Shown here in pieces: positions 24,201-34,853 of a stretch of 64,000 bases of DNA (position 1 is the stretch's first letter; each line of letters begins with the position of its first letter). The stretch comes from Heterocephalus glaber (lineage: Eukaryota; Chordata; Mammalia; Rodentia; Bathyergidae): contig NW_004624781.1 of assembly GCF_000247695.1 (NCBI RefSeq), positions 11,576,632 through 11,640,631 on the forward strand, read 5' to 3'. Both the position numbers and the translations under genes were made by a program. A model generated the notes under the pieces. That model did no database searches. It saw nothing but the letters and a program-made list of their open reading frames with translations, and was not told the origin of the DNA.

Positions 24201-25381
24201 ATATGTGGCATGGCAGAATGTGTTTTTTCCTGTGTGCCAGGTCCAGAGATGAGGTCCAAATAATAGTGTGTACTATCCAATGGGCAATATACAAGAAAGA
24301 GCTTGAAATCTTGTGTTTATGGCTTTTCTTTTTTAAGTGAAGTCTGTTAGCATTCATCATATTAAAGGGAGATAAGATGATAACTTTAAACTCTTTTTCT
24401 CATGGCTTTCAGAAGTGATATCAACTTTCTTCGCAAGGTTAGACAGTGGTTTCATTTTTTGCTTTTGATTTTCTTGCCTCTGAAGTTTGCAAGGCATTTC
24501 ACAAGTAAATATGAGGATGATGCTAATCTGTATCTAGTTTGTGCTTTCTGGTTTACACACACTCTTATCTCCTCCAGTCCTCCCTACAAAGTTGCTGATA
24601 ATCCCATGTCTTCTTCAAGTTGAACAAAGTGAGGCTGTCACGGGGTGGTTTGTGCTGCAGCCAAGGCCTTCACACTGACGCTTGGGAAGCGAGGACCAGA
24701 ACCTTAATTTCCACTAGCTGCCTGCCTCCCCCAGAGGAAGCTGTGAAAATGTCCTGGATATAACTTTGTCTCTCGTTAGTGGAAATTATAACTCTGGCAT
24801 GTATATGGGAAAAAATAGATTCAATTATGTAATGCTTTGCTGAGCCTAATATCTTTAAATTACTATTTAATAAAATCAATTTGGTACAAATGGGGTTATT
24901 CTTATTTGCTTATCATTAGCCCTCTTCATCTATGATTTTCATTAAGTCTGCTTGAGGATCTGGGTGAAATGTAATCATGGTTTTCCTAAGGAATACAGGA
25001 TACCACACACTGCAGCTAACCTGTGTTACCAGTCACCGTTATGATGGAATTGGACTAGATTTATTTCTGTGTCCATTTATCTTCAGGCAGAGGGAGTGTT
25101 CACAGATGCATCTTGTGATTTTAATATGCCTTTATGTGGTAGAAACCTCCTGAAGTTTTGGCTCGTGGATGCTCTCAAGATTATATCCATGACAGCTAAG
25201 GATCATGATTATAGATACCTTCTTGAGAAATTTGTTGTCTTTTGGAAAATTACCTTAAGTACAAAAATTTTCAAGTAGATCTGCAGAACCTCATTTCTCA
25301 CTTGGTGTAGGTCCTTACCTTTCTGACAGTTAGATTGAGGTGTGTTTCTCTGAAAGCAAATAAGCATTATTTAAGAGTCTC
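21271..25381. other. Unique intron downstream of exon 1
   Basis: No gene and almost no recognisable repeat in 4 kb just after the CpG island. Several short T and A runs. Candidate regulatory territory by position only. Confidence 0.5.
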
Positions 25382-25660
25382 AGGGACAGAAGAAACCTTA
25401 AAAGTCACTCCAACTGGTGTCCCATTGGCATTTGGGACATTCTTGTGAAATAATTGGTTATACTTGAACACAGCTGGTAATGGGGAACTCATTATCACTA
25501 GAGGTAGCTTGTTCCATGTTGAATTACAAAAGTCTCATATCAAGCATAAATCTCTCCCTTTGTTCTTTTAATCCCTCGATTTTGACCCTGGGGTGGAGGT
25601 GCAGAACACATGTAACCCATCTTTCAAATGAATGACTGTCAGTTATTTGAAGACCAGTAG
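25382..25660 (+). mobile_element. L3 (CR1-type) LINE remnant
   Basis: TAATGGGGAACTCATTATCA, GCTTGTTCCATGTTGAATTA and CAGTTATTTGAAGACCAGTA follow the order of the mammalian L3/CR1 3' end. It runs into a CA repeat. Confidence 0.65.
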
Positions 25661-25663
25661 CAT

Positions 25664-25696
25664 CACACACAGACACACACACACACACACACACAC
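25664..25696. repeat. (AC)n microsatellite
   Basis: An AC run at the 3' edge of the L3 remnant. Confidence 0.95.
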
Positions 25697-26180
25697 CACA
25701 CCTCTCTCTAACCCCTCACTCTGCTGTTCCGCTCATGTTTTATTCAAAGTTCATGGTGCAGCCTTCCCAGGATCTTGGTCAGTTTCTTCTTCCGATACAT
25801 TTCAGTTTCTCTAGAACCACTTGAAATTTTGATGCCAAAAATGGAACCCACGGATCAATTCTGGTGGGATGGACTTGGCACTTAACTCACTACATAGTAA
25901 AGAGGAAGAAGTGACTGAAAGACAACAAAAACCTTTTGTTTTAAACATTTTAATGTACATAATCAAAGCTGTATCTCTAGCCCGTCATGGCTAGTCTTCG
26001 TGATATAGTTGTAATTTGTGAAAGTGGAGCTTTAATCTGTTTAGGAATGCTTTTAGTTCAGCTGGTGTTGATTAGTAAATATCCAGGAAAATTAAAAATA
26101 CTGCAAAAAAATTATTAAAGGAACACCGGAAGTATTTATGAGAGGTTTTTCTGCAAACCATGGTCAGATCTGAGATAAGA

Positions 26181-26197
26181 CTGCCCTCTAGTGGTTA
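26181..26197 (-). promoter_or_regulatory. CTCF-like motif
   Basis: CTGCCCTCTAGTGGTTA matches the well-known CTCF core (reverse complement CCACTAGAGGGCAG) at most informative positions. It lies in repeat-free sequence about 5.5 kb downstream of RORalpha4 exon 1. Occupancy is unknown. Confidence 0.4.
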
Positions 26198-26263
26198 CTT
26201 GCTTGAGGAAAACTAAAAGCCACGACGGTGCCAGTGAATTTCCCATCAGGCTAGTGGTGGAGA

Positions 26264-26276
26264 AGGTCAAAGGTTG
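26264..26276 (+). promoter_or_regulatory. DR1-like nuclear-receptor site
   Basis: AGGTCA-A-AGGTTG is a direct repeat with one-base spacing, the HNF4/PPAR/COUP-TF type, 70 bp from the CTCF-like motif. The second half is imperfect. Confidence 0.3.
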
Positions 26277-28905
26277 AAATTACTTTCTCAATTCCTCAAG
26301 GGTATTCTTCATCAGATTCAAAAGTGTAATTCATTGTTTTACATAGTTATTAAAATGTCACGGTGGGAAGATAATGAATTTTTAAAGTTTGGAAGGGAAA
26401 AGTTTTTTTAATGTGGATTAAAGTTGATTTATAAAATTCTATTTCCTTGTCAGTTGTGAGATTTCATTTGTGAATGAAAAGCTATTATGATCCCCATAGT
26501 GGTCCTTGTATCATTAAAAGCATTCCAACTTTAGTCTGTCTCCCCTACACTTGAATATTTTTCTTTCAAAGAGGTCATTTTGGCCAGTGAAATCCAGCAT
26601 TTTCTCTTTTGAATCTAGAACTTTTGTTTTTTAAAAACGCAAATAATTAAAAAGAAGTAAACTGGTGGGAGTTCATTCTGACAAGAAGAACCATACCAAG
26701 CATGCAAAAAACTTTTAACACTGGTTTTTAAACATGAAGATTATTTGGTTCACTTGAGAATATAGTTTGCCTGCAAAATAAAACAGTGCACCAGATCTAG
26801 GTATTTTGAGCAGAATAGAATTTATTATTAAAAAGGCTGTAGAAGCCAAGATAAGAATCCATTTGTGTAAATTTTAGGATAAATAGAAAGTGAACTGTAA
26901 ATTTAGATTTCAATGCTCTGTGAAATTTGAAGCAATCATAAAACAGTCTGATTTCTATGTAGCAATCGGAGGAATAAGTATTGATCGTCCTATTTCCTTA
27001 TCATTTATCATTTGTCTCTGATGATACACAGAAGTATAAGAATTTTGCATTGCTCGAGATGTCCTGGTTTCCGGTGTGAGGTAGAACAACCATGGTTAGA
27101 AAAATGAAATGGGATCACTAGGATGTAAAAGGATGACAGTGCTCACTTTTTGGTACTAGAAAAGATGAAATCGAGTCTTTTCATGAAAAATAAGGGGAAA
27201 GAGTCCGGGAAGCCCTGGTATTTTGACCTTTTCATCACAGATGGAAGGCAGCAGTTCAGAAGTGAAGATTTGTGGTTACATTCAGATCAGTTATCAAAGC
27301 ATGCTGTTTCACAAACTGCACCACCCAGAAATGGGACCCTGAACCACATTAGTATTCTTTTTCACCAATTGTTGTTTTCATTTTCCTGTTGTTGGAGTTT
27401 TTTCCCCCTTGTTTTTGTTTATTTCACTTCAGGTCTTCTGCTGAACACTGGTTATGCATAAACATTTTATCTTAGCAACACTTAAGTGCCCACTGGGTGC
27501 TCAGTAATTCCAGTACCACCCTTGTGCTTTTCTAATAGACCTAAGACACCTTCCACACAAGCAGGTGTCTCCAGCCGTGAATCAGCATTTTCAAATGCTC
27601 TGGGAAGCCAGCAGCCTCACTGGAGTGGGGAAGGCTATGCTACCACCATTTGGGCTTATAGGTTTGCAGTTCCCGTGAGCCACAGGTCATTTAAAACACA
27701 GGCACTTTTGTAACATGCAGAGCGATCTGATGAAATGTTCATTCATGAGTGTACACGGTTTGCTTCCAAATAAGCCATGAGTTAACTCTAAAATCCTGTC
27801 TGACCCAGTGCTTCTGAAACTGTGTTCCCACTATAACCCTGAGTCTGTTACAAAGGCAGTCTGGAATCTGTTTTTGTTGATTTACACAGCAGCCCAGGCA
27901 TTCCTGGTGCCCATGGTCCTCATGGCTCTGAAACCTGTCTTACGCTGTTCGAGCAGGAACAGGCACTGGGGGGCTCTGGTCCTTCGGCCATGCCCAGATA
28001 CCATAGATCTTCACAGTCACCTGAAAAGAGTTTAACCACTCATGACCTGCCTCCAATGGCCTCAGGCAAGCCCAAGGGGCCCACATTGACAAAGTTCTTG
28101 TGATTGTGAGGATCAGGTGGAACTGGGAACTATTGCTTCAGCTCAGCCTTCTCTTACTAAGGAAAAAAGTAAGCTCGGAAAGGTAAATGATGTAGGGGTG
28201 AACATATGCTTCCTTTTGGTCTACGGAAATGGCCCAGCACAAGCAACTTCTGCCATTATTTAGATATCATTCATACTTGTAATTATTTTTATGGTCCTTT
28301 GGCCCTGCTATCAATGGTGTATAGGAGGAAGTGGCAGATTGTCTTCCCCAAGCTCTTTCCTCTAATAGCCTAAGCAGGAATGATCCTGAGGCTGATACTG
28401 GAGGTACCTGTGATCGCTCCTGGGCCCTGTACTCCCTTTCAGCAGAAAGCCTTGTCCTGGAGCCCTGTCTCTGCGTGTGACATAGACACAGTAGATCTAG
28501 TACTCACTGTGAATGCCAGTGGGGTCTCACCCATATTGTGACCACTGAGTGTGGGCAGGCTGAGGATGTCACCACAGCAGTCAAGGCCAACTGTAGCGAA
28601 CCAACGGCAGTGTCTTTTCCCTATTGCTTTTCTTAGCAACAAAGTAAAGGTTTTGGTGGCCTGAGAGCTCATTAGCGCTTCCTTCTGACGAGATGACCTT
28701 TCTTGGCATGAGTGCCTAGCATGCATCTTCCCAAGAATGGTCTCTGGGCATGGGGAAGTCTGAACAAAGTGGAGGACGCTCCTGCCTTCCTTCGGCTAAA
28801 ACAGTGCAGAGCAGAGCTGCTCTGGCCAGTCTGGAAGGTGGCGGTACCCGGGCCCATGATTGCCGCACTGGTGACTCGGAGGGCTGTGGGGACAGAAGCG
28901 GTCAT

Positions 28906-28918
28906 GACTGAGTCAGTC
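28906..28918. promoter_or_regulatory. AP-1/NF-E2-like 13-bp palindrome
   Basis: GACTGAGTCAGTC is a perfect odd palindrome centred on a TGAGTCA AP-1 core. The surrounding 28400-28950 is repeat-free and somewhat GC-rich. Confidence 0.35.
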
Positions 28919-29149
28919 TCTGCCTCCGTGAATAAACACTGTGGCGGGAAGAGGCAGGCAGTGTTTAAGTAAACATACAAATGAACAAGTTGGTGACAAC
29001 AGCAAGGCCAGCATACAGTGGAGTGGCTCAGAAATGCTTATGGCTTCAAGGACAAACATCAGAAAATGGAATCAAAGAATGTTTCTGTATTGGTGCATAT
29101 TAGCAGTACGGAACAGTGAGGCTCATTTTGGTGTATCAGTACCTGCGTA

Positions 29150-29480
29150 TAATGTTTTATTTTCATCCCCATTTCTCCTCTCTGCTTTCTCTCCCCTCTC
29201 CCTCGCCAGCCTCCTCTCCATTCCTGAAAGCCTACCTTCTAGTAGCCTGTCATCTCTCCTTTATTTTTAGTTATTTTTAGATTGCTCACATGAAACAAAA
29301 CATGGTATTTAACTTTCTGAGACTGGCTTATTTTACTTATCTTGATGGTCTCCAGATCCATCAGTTTTCCTGTGAATGATAGGATTTTTTTTCTTCTTTA
29401 TGCCTAAATTCATATACATATATATATAGATATATGATTTCTTTGAATCAAAGCATTTTTCCAACCATTGATGAACATCT
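29150..29480 (-). mobile_element. L1 3' region, antisense
   Basis: A pyrimidine-rich stretch, then AAACAAAACATGGTATTTAA, CTTTCTGAGACTGGCTTATT, GATGGTCTCCAGATCCATCA and a TATATATA run. These are the usual landmarks of an L1 3' part read from the opposite strand. Confidence 0.8.
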
Positions 29481-29689
29481 GCTGCAGCTGAGAGGTCATC
29501 TGGTCCTAGTATCCACTCTTATCCATGTTACACTGCCCAGAGAGAGTGGTAGCAATCCAGAAGCTCTCTGCTAGTTGAGATTCTGCACAGATGCTAACGT
29601 GAAGACACTTCCAAAGTCTCATGCCTTTATTTTGTACATGAGTCACCTGGTCCCCAGCGTAGTGACAGTGTTGAGTTGTGGAAAACCCC

Positions 29690-29860
29690 TGGTGTCCTGT
29701 GAAGAGGATGCAGACACGGGTTTTTGCCCCAGATCTGCTACACAGTTATTGTGTCACCTCCATTGCCCACTTTCCCCGGTTGTGAAATTACAGGGCTAGA
29801 TTTGATGGCCATCAAGATCTTTTCCAGCTCTATTTGATAAAAATGTTCCTAGTAGAGCAG
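29690..29860 (-). mobile_element. MIR fragment
   Basis: CAGATCTGCTACACAGTTAT and GATCTTTTCCAGCTCTATTT resemble the opposite-strand MIR with its terminal 'cttccagctct' stretch. Confidence 0.55.
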
Positions 29861-30302
29861 AAAGATACTCTTGTTTCTTGTTTGCAATGTGTAAGGAGCA
29901 AACAAATGCCGCCTGGCTTCTTACTCCTTGTCTTAGCTCCTAATGCTGTAGGTGCCTCGCTTAGCTAATCAGTTCCTTCTGGAAGTGAAAATTTAAGGTA
30001 GAAGGAGATAATTACTTTATGCTAGTTAAATTTAAAAAACAAGCAAGTTTTCATTAATATTAATAATAAATACGCCCAGGCTTAGTTCTGATAAATTACA
30101 GTCATACTTTATTTATCAAATTCCTAGCCCAAAGCTTTTCCCATTTATTTTTTAAAGCTTTTCCCATTTTTGATGATTGAGTTAAAACCAAGGGTGTAAG
30201 GGTGTGTGGAGTGACTTAAAAAGGGAAGCCTGCAGTGGCCTTAACCATTGCGTACCACAGTAATTTCCAGTCTTTACCATATATTGAAGGTAAAACCCAA
30301 GA

Positions 30303-30554
30303 ATAATCTGAGCACTCCAGGGAAGCTGAAACAGGATGAGGGCAAGTTCAGGCCCATCCTGGAAAATTTAGCAACTTAGACACTATGTCAAAAAAATTTT
30401 TTAAAGGCATAGTATGTAGCTCAGTGGTTCGGCCACCTGCCTCACAAGCACAAGGTCCCAAGTTGGATCCCTGGTACCAAAAAAAAAAAATTGAAAGTAA
30501 TAAAAGGACTGCAGCTGTAGCTCACTCAGTAGGCCCTGGGTTCAATCTCTAGTA
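30303..30554 (+). mobile_element. B1-dID composite SINE, interrupted by an ID
   Basis: The B1 part (GAGCACTCCAGGGAAGCTGA ... ACTATGTCAAAA) runs to about 30405. The deleted-ID part (CTGTAGCTCACTCAG ... CCCTGGGTTCAATC) is at 30506-30554. A complete ID lies between them. The 5' end of the B1 part is missing. Confidence 0.75.
30406..30490 (+). mobile_element. ID SINE nested inside a B1-dID SINE
   Basis: A full ID (TAGCTCAGTGGTTCGGCCACC through to CCTGGTACC plus an A tail) sits between the B1 part (from about 30303) and the dID part (30506-30554) of an older composite SINE. Confidence 0.75.
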
Positions 30555-33174
30555 AATTTTAAAAATTTTCTTAAATGTTTTTTAACATCTTGGAATGCAG
30601 TAGTTGCAATTTAATAGCAAATAGAAGCAGTGTATCTCTTCTGTTCCTGATTTATCCAAGGAAAATAACAAAATTAGACTATGGCCTGAAAAACAGCAGT
30701 TTACTTCCTCATTCGAGACCTGGTATCTCTGAGAACTTGAGTTTCACTGACACATTTATACAGAAAGATAGCAGTGCCTTATAAACTAGAGTAGTAGGAG
30801 GTAAGCACCTTAAGTTTACTTCCTTTTTGTGTGGAATTTCCCAGTGAGGTTTGATGATTTTCAGCATTTCCAGAAGTGATAAAAGAGTTTGAAAAGAAAA
30901 TCTGATGGGAGCTGGCAAATAAAATTGGAGCCATAGATTTTGCACCAGAAATATTTAAGATTAACATACTGCCAGTTTTCCTGTATATATTTAAGAAATT
31001 TTACACAGTGTACACACAGCAGCATGACTGCCTTAGATATAAGATTACAATAAATCATCTTCCTCTGAAGTTGCATCCCTACTAGTAAGCAACTTTTTTA
31101 AATGACACTGTTCGACAAAATGGTTTGGTAAAAATCTGTTTCAAAAGCAATGTATCTGTGGCTAGCAAAATCATGTAACAGAAGTGTTTTGTTTCCACCA
31201 TTGCAGAGGAACAAAGTTGTTTAAGATGAGTTCAGATGTTTCAAGGTTTTGGCAGCTTTTCTAAGCCCCCTGGTTCTGAATCCCTTTTGAAGTGGCTTGG
31301 AAGTTGCTGTGTAATTTCAGTGGCTGCTTAGGAGAAATATTGGCTCAGCTACTCATTTTGACTGTTGAGATGGCTTGAGTGTGTTTTCAGAATGTTTTCA
31401 TTTGCTAGAAATGTTTTGCACCCGGGCTTCTCCTGTGAAAACAGGTTGGTTACCAGCCAGCTAATGGTGCTGCGGGCTGTTTACAGAAGATGTGGTGCTG
31501 TCCTTATATTTGGGCACAGCCCTCCCCCACCAAAGATAGTGTGGTAATCAGCAGGAATGTGAAAACATGTATTTAAGGATTGATGCTTGTAAAAGAGGTG
31601 CTGTAAAGAAGCATGGTTATTCAGATGTAACAAGTGACTGACAGCTCTCCTTGTAGGCATGCTGGTAACAATAAAGTCTAGAAGTTCAACATCAAAGCGA
31701 TCACAGCTTACTCCACCAGTGACTTGCACATCAAAGGGGGAAGCAAAGACAAAGGAAGTGCACAGAGGTATGTTTCTGCCTGGTAGCCAGGTCTCAGGGG
31801 GAGCTCCCCGAACTCTTTTCATGAATGCAAAGTGATTTTTGCAGATCAGCGTCTTCATTTCATAAATGACCGGGAATATACAAGGAGGGCAAATGAGCGC
31901 CGCATTAGTTGCTGCCCACCACCATACATTTGGTTGGGAAAGATTCCACACAGGAGAGGTTGGTCTCTCTGGCTTCCTTCTTCCTTCAGTAGTGAGTTCT
32001 CTACCCGTGTGGGCAGTTCTGACTTCACCTAGCATAGTACAAGGAATTATTCACAAAATGAGAGTACAAATTGAATGTGTTTCAGGTTGCTGGCTGGGAA
32101 TTATGCTTGACAACATAAACCTGGACCGCAGTCTTTGGCATTATGCCTCCTTTTATTCTCTCTCTCACTTGCTTGCTTTTTAACTTTTTTTTCAAGTTAA
32201 CCTTGTGGGTGGATTTGTGCTGAATCAGGTGTTCATTACTTAACAGGTGAGTGATAATGAAATTTAGACCTGTTAAACCAGCTCTTAATTAATCACCAGA
32301 TCTGTGCCTCACTTCTCTAACTCAAATTGTGGGTACTCCAAAGTACCAAAAGTAAAACAAGAAAAATCTAAAATTGACTCCCACCTTATACTAACTTGAA
32401 AGTAAAATTAACCCTGCAAGCATTATGGATGGTTTGGAATAATGTAGGCTTTTTTTTTTTCTGTGCTTGCTTTTGAAATTTGAGGTTCTTTTATAGTTCA
32501 TTTTAAGTAATTTACTTGTTTTTAAGCGCGACTGAAAAATAGTAGTACTCTGTATAGTCATTAATAAATACAAAGCAGCTTTCTCAAGCTCTAGGGAGAC
32601 TTAATACACACAACTGTGTTACTAATTGATGCTATACTGAGCTGACAAAAGCAGTGCATCGATAAAACAAGTTAGCAAGCAAGAAGTTAAAGAACTATAG
32701 GGGATTATGTAGACATCAAGGGTTGGAAATTATATTAAGGCCTCTTTAGGGGAGCATTACTTTGCATGTGGCTGAATTAGGACACTCAGTTATTTCTGAG
32801 GACACTACTACGAACTCCTCCAGAATACCCCCAAAGTGAAAGATTTGGGTACTTTGAGGCTTTGGTGGAATGGGAGAAGAGAGACTTATTTCCCATAACT
32901 CATGATATTTTGATAGTCTACTCAATGGCATATTAGAGTAGTTTTCTTTGTTAGGGAGAAAATGCCAATGAAATCAAGAGCACTGCAGTTTCTTTGTTCC
33001 ATGCACACAGTTTATGTTGAACTACCACAATGGAATTTTTTTTTTTTAAGCTCAGGGCAGGAGGGTAGAGACAGAAATAAACCTTTTAAATCTTCTTTGC
33101 CTGAAGCCCAAAAGGACACAAGCATCGAGCAGATTAGACAGTGGATTTTATGGTTACTATCCGCCACCATAGTG
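30555..33174. other. Unique intron around the candidate exon
   Basis: No repeat recognised across most of it. It contains the candidate exon at 31657-31767 and, on the - strand, a 184-codon open frame (31481-32035) that overlaps it. Confidence 0.5.
31657..31767 (+). CDS. Candidate cassette or alternative N-terminal exon of RORA (unproven)
   Basis: A 111-bp segment begins after an AG (31655-31656) preceded by the short pyrimidine tract CTCTCCTTGT and a branch-point-like CTGAC at 31638-31642. It ends at 31767 with GAG followed by the donor GTATGT. One frame is fully open. An ATG at 31659 starts 36 codons, beginning MLVTIK and ending KEVHR, with 12 Ser/Thr and 8 Lys/Arg, followed by one base. 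Spliced after the RORalpha4 exon (which leaves one G), the join makes a Gly codon and stays in frame. Leaving in phase 1, it would make Ala with the common exon. RORA, RORB and RORC all use alternative N-termini at this junction. The segment is not in a repeat that I recognise. The pyrimidine tract is short and chance cannot be excluded. Confidence 0.35.
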
Positions 33175-34622
33175 ATCTTCAATGTGTGAGCCACAGACCC
33201 AGGGGCCCCCCAAAGCCCTCTTAGGGGTCCGAGAGATAAAAACTACAGGCATAACAGACAGGATCGGGCGTGTTCAGGGTGGTATGCCATAGACTACGTG
33301 CATAACAGCTCTTAGCCATTATTTGTTCTTTTTGCTATGTTGCCCACTCACACTGATGGTGGGAAGCACGGGTAGGTAAAGCTGCCAGCCCCTCAGCAGG
33401 AACCGGCCAGTGACACGAACCTGGGCCAGCAGCCACAGCACCCTTAACACCACATGGGGTAGGGGTGGGAGGACAGCCAGTGCCAGTTTAGAATGTCCTT
33501 GATGACGCAGAAAAAAATATTAAGTTTATTAAACTCTGACCTTTGAGTAGGAGCCTGCTTAACCCTCTTGGTGACAGAAAGGAAAGCGCTGTGCATAAAG
33601 CACTTGTGCTCCCTTGGTAAGGGACTCGGCTGTCTCCCAGGAAAGCATTTCTGCCACTGTTTGGGAGAAGAGCTGAACAAGCTGCTTATTGAACAGAATG
33701 CCACTTTACCTGCTAGAAGGACTGTGTTACTCAGACTTGCCTGTGTTCACTATTTTCCCAAAGATGAACAAGATGAGCCTGTCATGTGAAGGAAAACGGC
33801 TGACAGTATTTATTACCAATACATTTAATTTTTAAGGCAAAAATTAGAATTGTGCAAGAGTGGTATCCAATCCCATGAGCTCCATACTTTAAAACTGTGT
33901 GGATGATGTGGGTGGTAATATTCATGGGCACGATTCCTTGATAGAATCACGTCAGATAACAAAATACATCAACATCTGGAAAAGCTATACAACTCAATGA
34001 AGCAATAGTTTCCACGTGACCAAGGCAGGCCTTACAAAAATAATCATGGGCAAAAGATTCAAAGTGCAAAATGCATCAGTGTATTTGAATGTAACATTAC
34101 AAGGAGTCACTGGTAAAGGCTCAGGTTTCATATTCTGTCTAGTCTTTAAGAAGCTGCCACTTGTGAAGTGCAAGTGTAGCATCCACGAATCTCCAAAATT
34201 ATCTGAAAAGACTATTAGAATACCCTTCCCTTTTCCAGCTACATATCTCCGTGTGGCCAGATTTTGTTCACATATGTCAACCAAAAAAAGCCAACACAAG
34301 AGATTGAATGTCAAAGCAGACATGACAATCTATTAAGCCAGACAGAAGAAAGATTGGCAAAAATGTAAAACAATGGCGTGCCTCTTACTAACTTCTTTTG
34401 GTTTGGAAAATACACATATATTTCACATTTTATTATGTGATGAGCTTATTAGTGTTGTTTTTTTAAATGAATTACAAGTAAATACATTTAGTTGTTCCCA
34501 GTTTGGTAATTGTTGGTAATGGTAATTGTTGACACAGAGCTCACATAAACAAAAGCTCTCCCTTGGATCTCATAAGAATGGGGGAAGATACAGAGAACCC
34601 AAAAGTTTGAGAGCTATTGCAG
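33175..34622 (+). mobile_element. Ancient hAT-Charlie DNA transposon with transposase remnant
   Basis: The left part (33175-33240) resembles a Charlie terminal region (GGGTCC-rich, then GATAAAAACTAC). From about 33960 the sequence follows a hAT transposase 3' part. At 34016-34336 a frame of 106 codons stays open and includes the motif-like stretch LSEKTIRIPFPFPATYLRVA, typical of the C-terminal dimerisation region of hAT transposases. The right end is ACATAAACAAAAGCTCT ... AAAAGTTTGAGAGCTATTGC. The middle could be two elements rather than one. It is inactive; no N-terminal or catalytic part is readable. Confidence 0.7.
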
Positions 34623-34782
34623 TTTAGTTTTCTCCAGGAGATAGAGCTAGAAGATTCTATGACAAAGCACAAGTTTATGACAGAAGGGGCTTTTTAATTT
34701 AGGCAGATGTATCCGATTAGTCAAAAGTTCTTTATCAAACAAAGCACTTTCAAACATGAATTCAAGAGCAAATATTTGAAGC

Positions 34783-34853
34783 TTCATTTTCTTTATAATG
34801 TTTTCATTATATTCATTGTATTCATTTTCTTTATAATCTTTTCATTATATTCC
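34783..34853. repeat. 38-bp near-perfect tandem duplication
   Basis: The unit beginning TTCATTTTCTTTATAATG (34783-34820) is repeated from 34821 to 34853 with one G-to-C change before the second copy ends. Confidence 0.9.

Larger units (their letters stand above)
25700..29149. other. Unique intron with candidate regulatory sites
   Basis: No gene seen. Holds the CTCF-like, DR1-like and AP-1-like sites listed. Repeats are few. Confidence 0.5.

Noticed and set aside
27810..28035. Possible MER5-type DNA element
   Set aside because: A few words fit (AGTGCTTCTGAAACTGTG) but I could not follow the consensus through the stretch.
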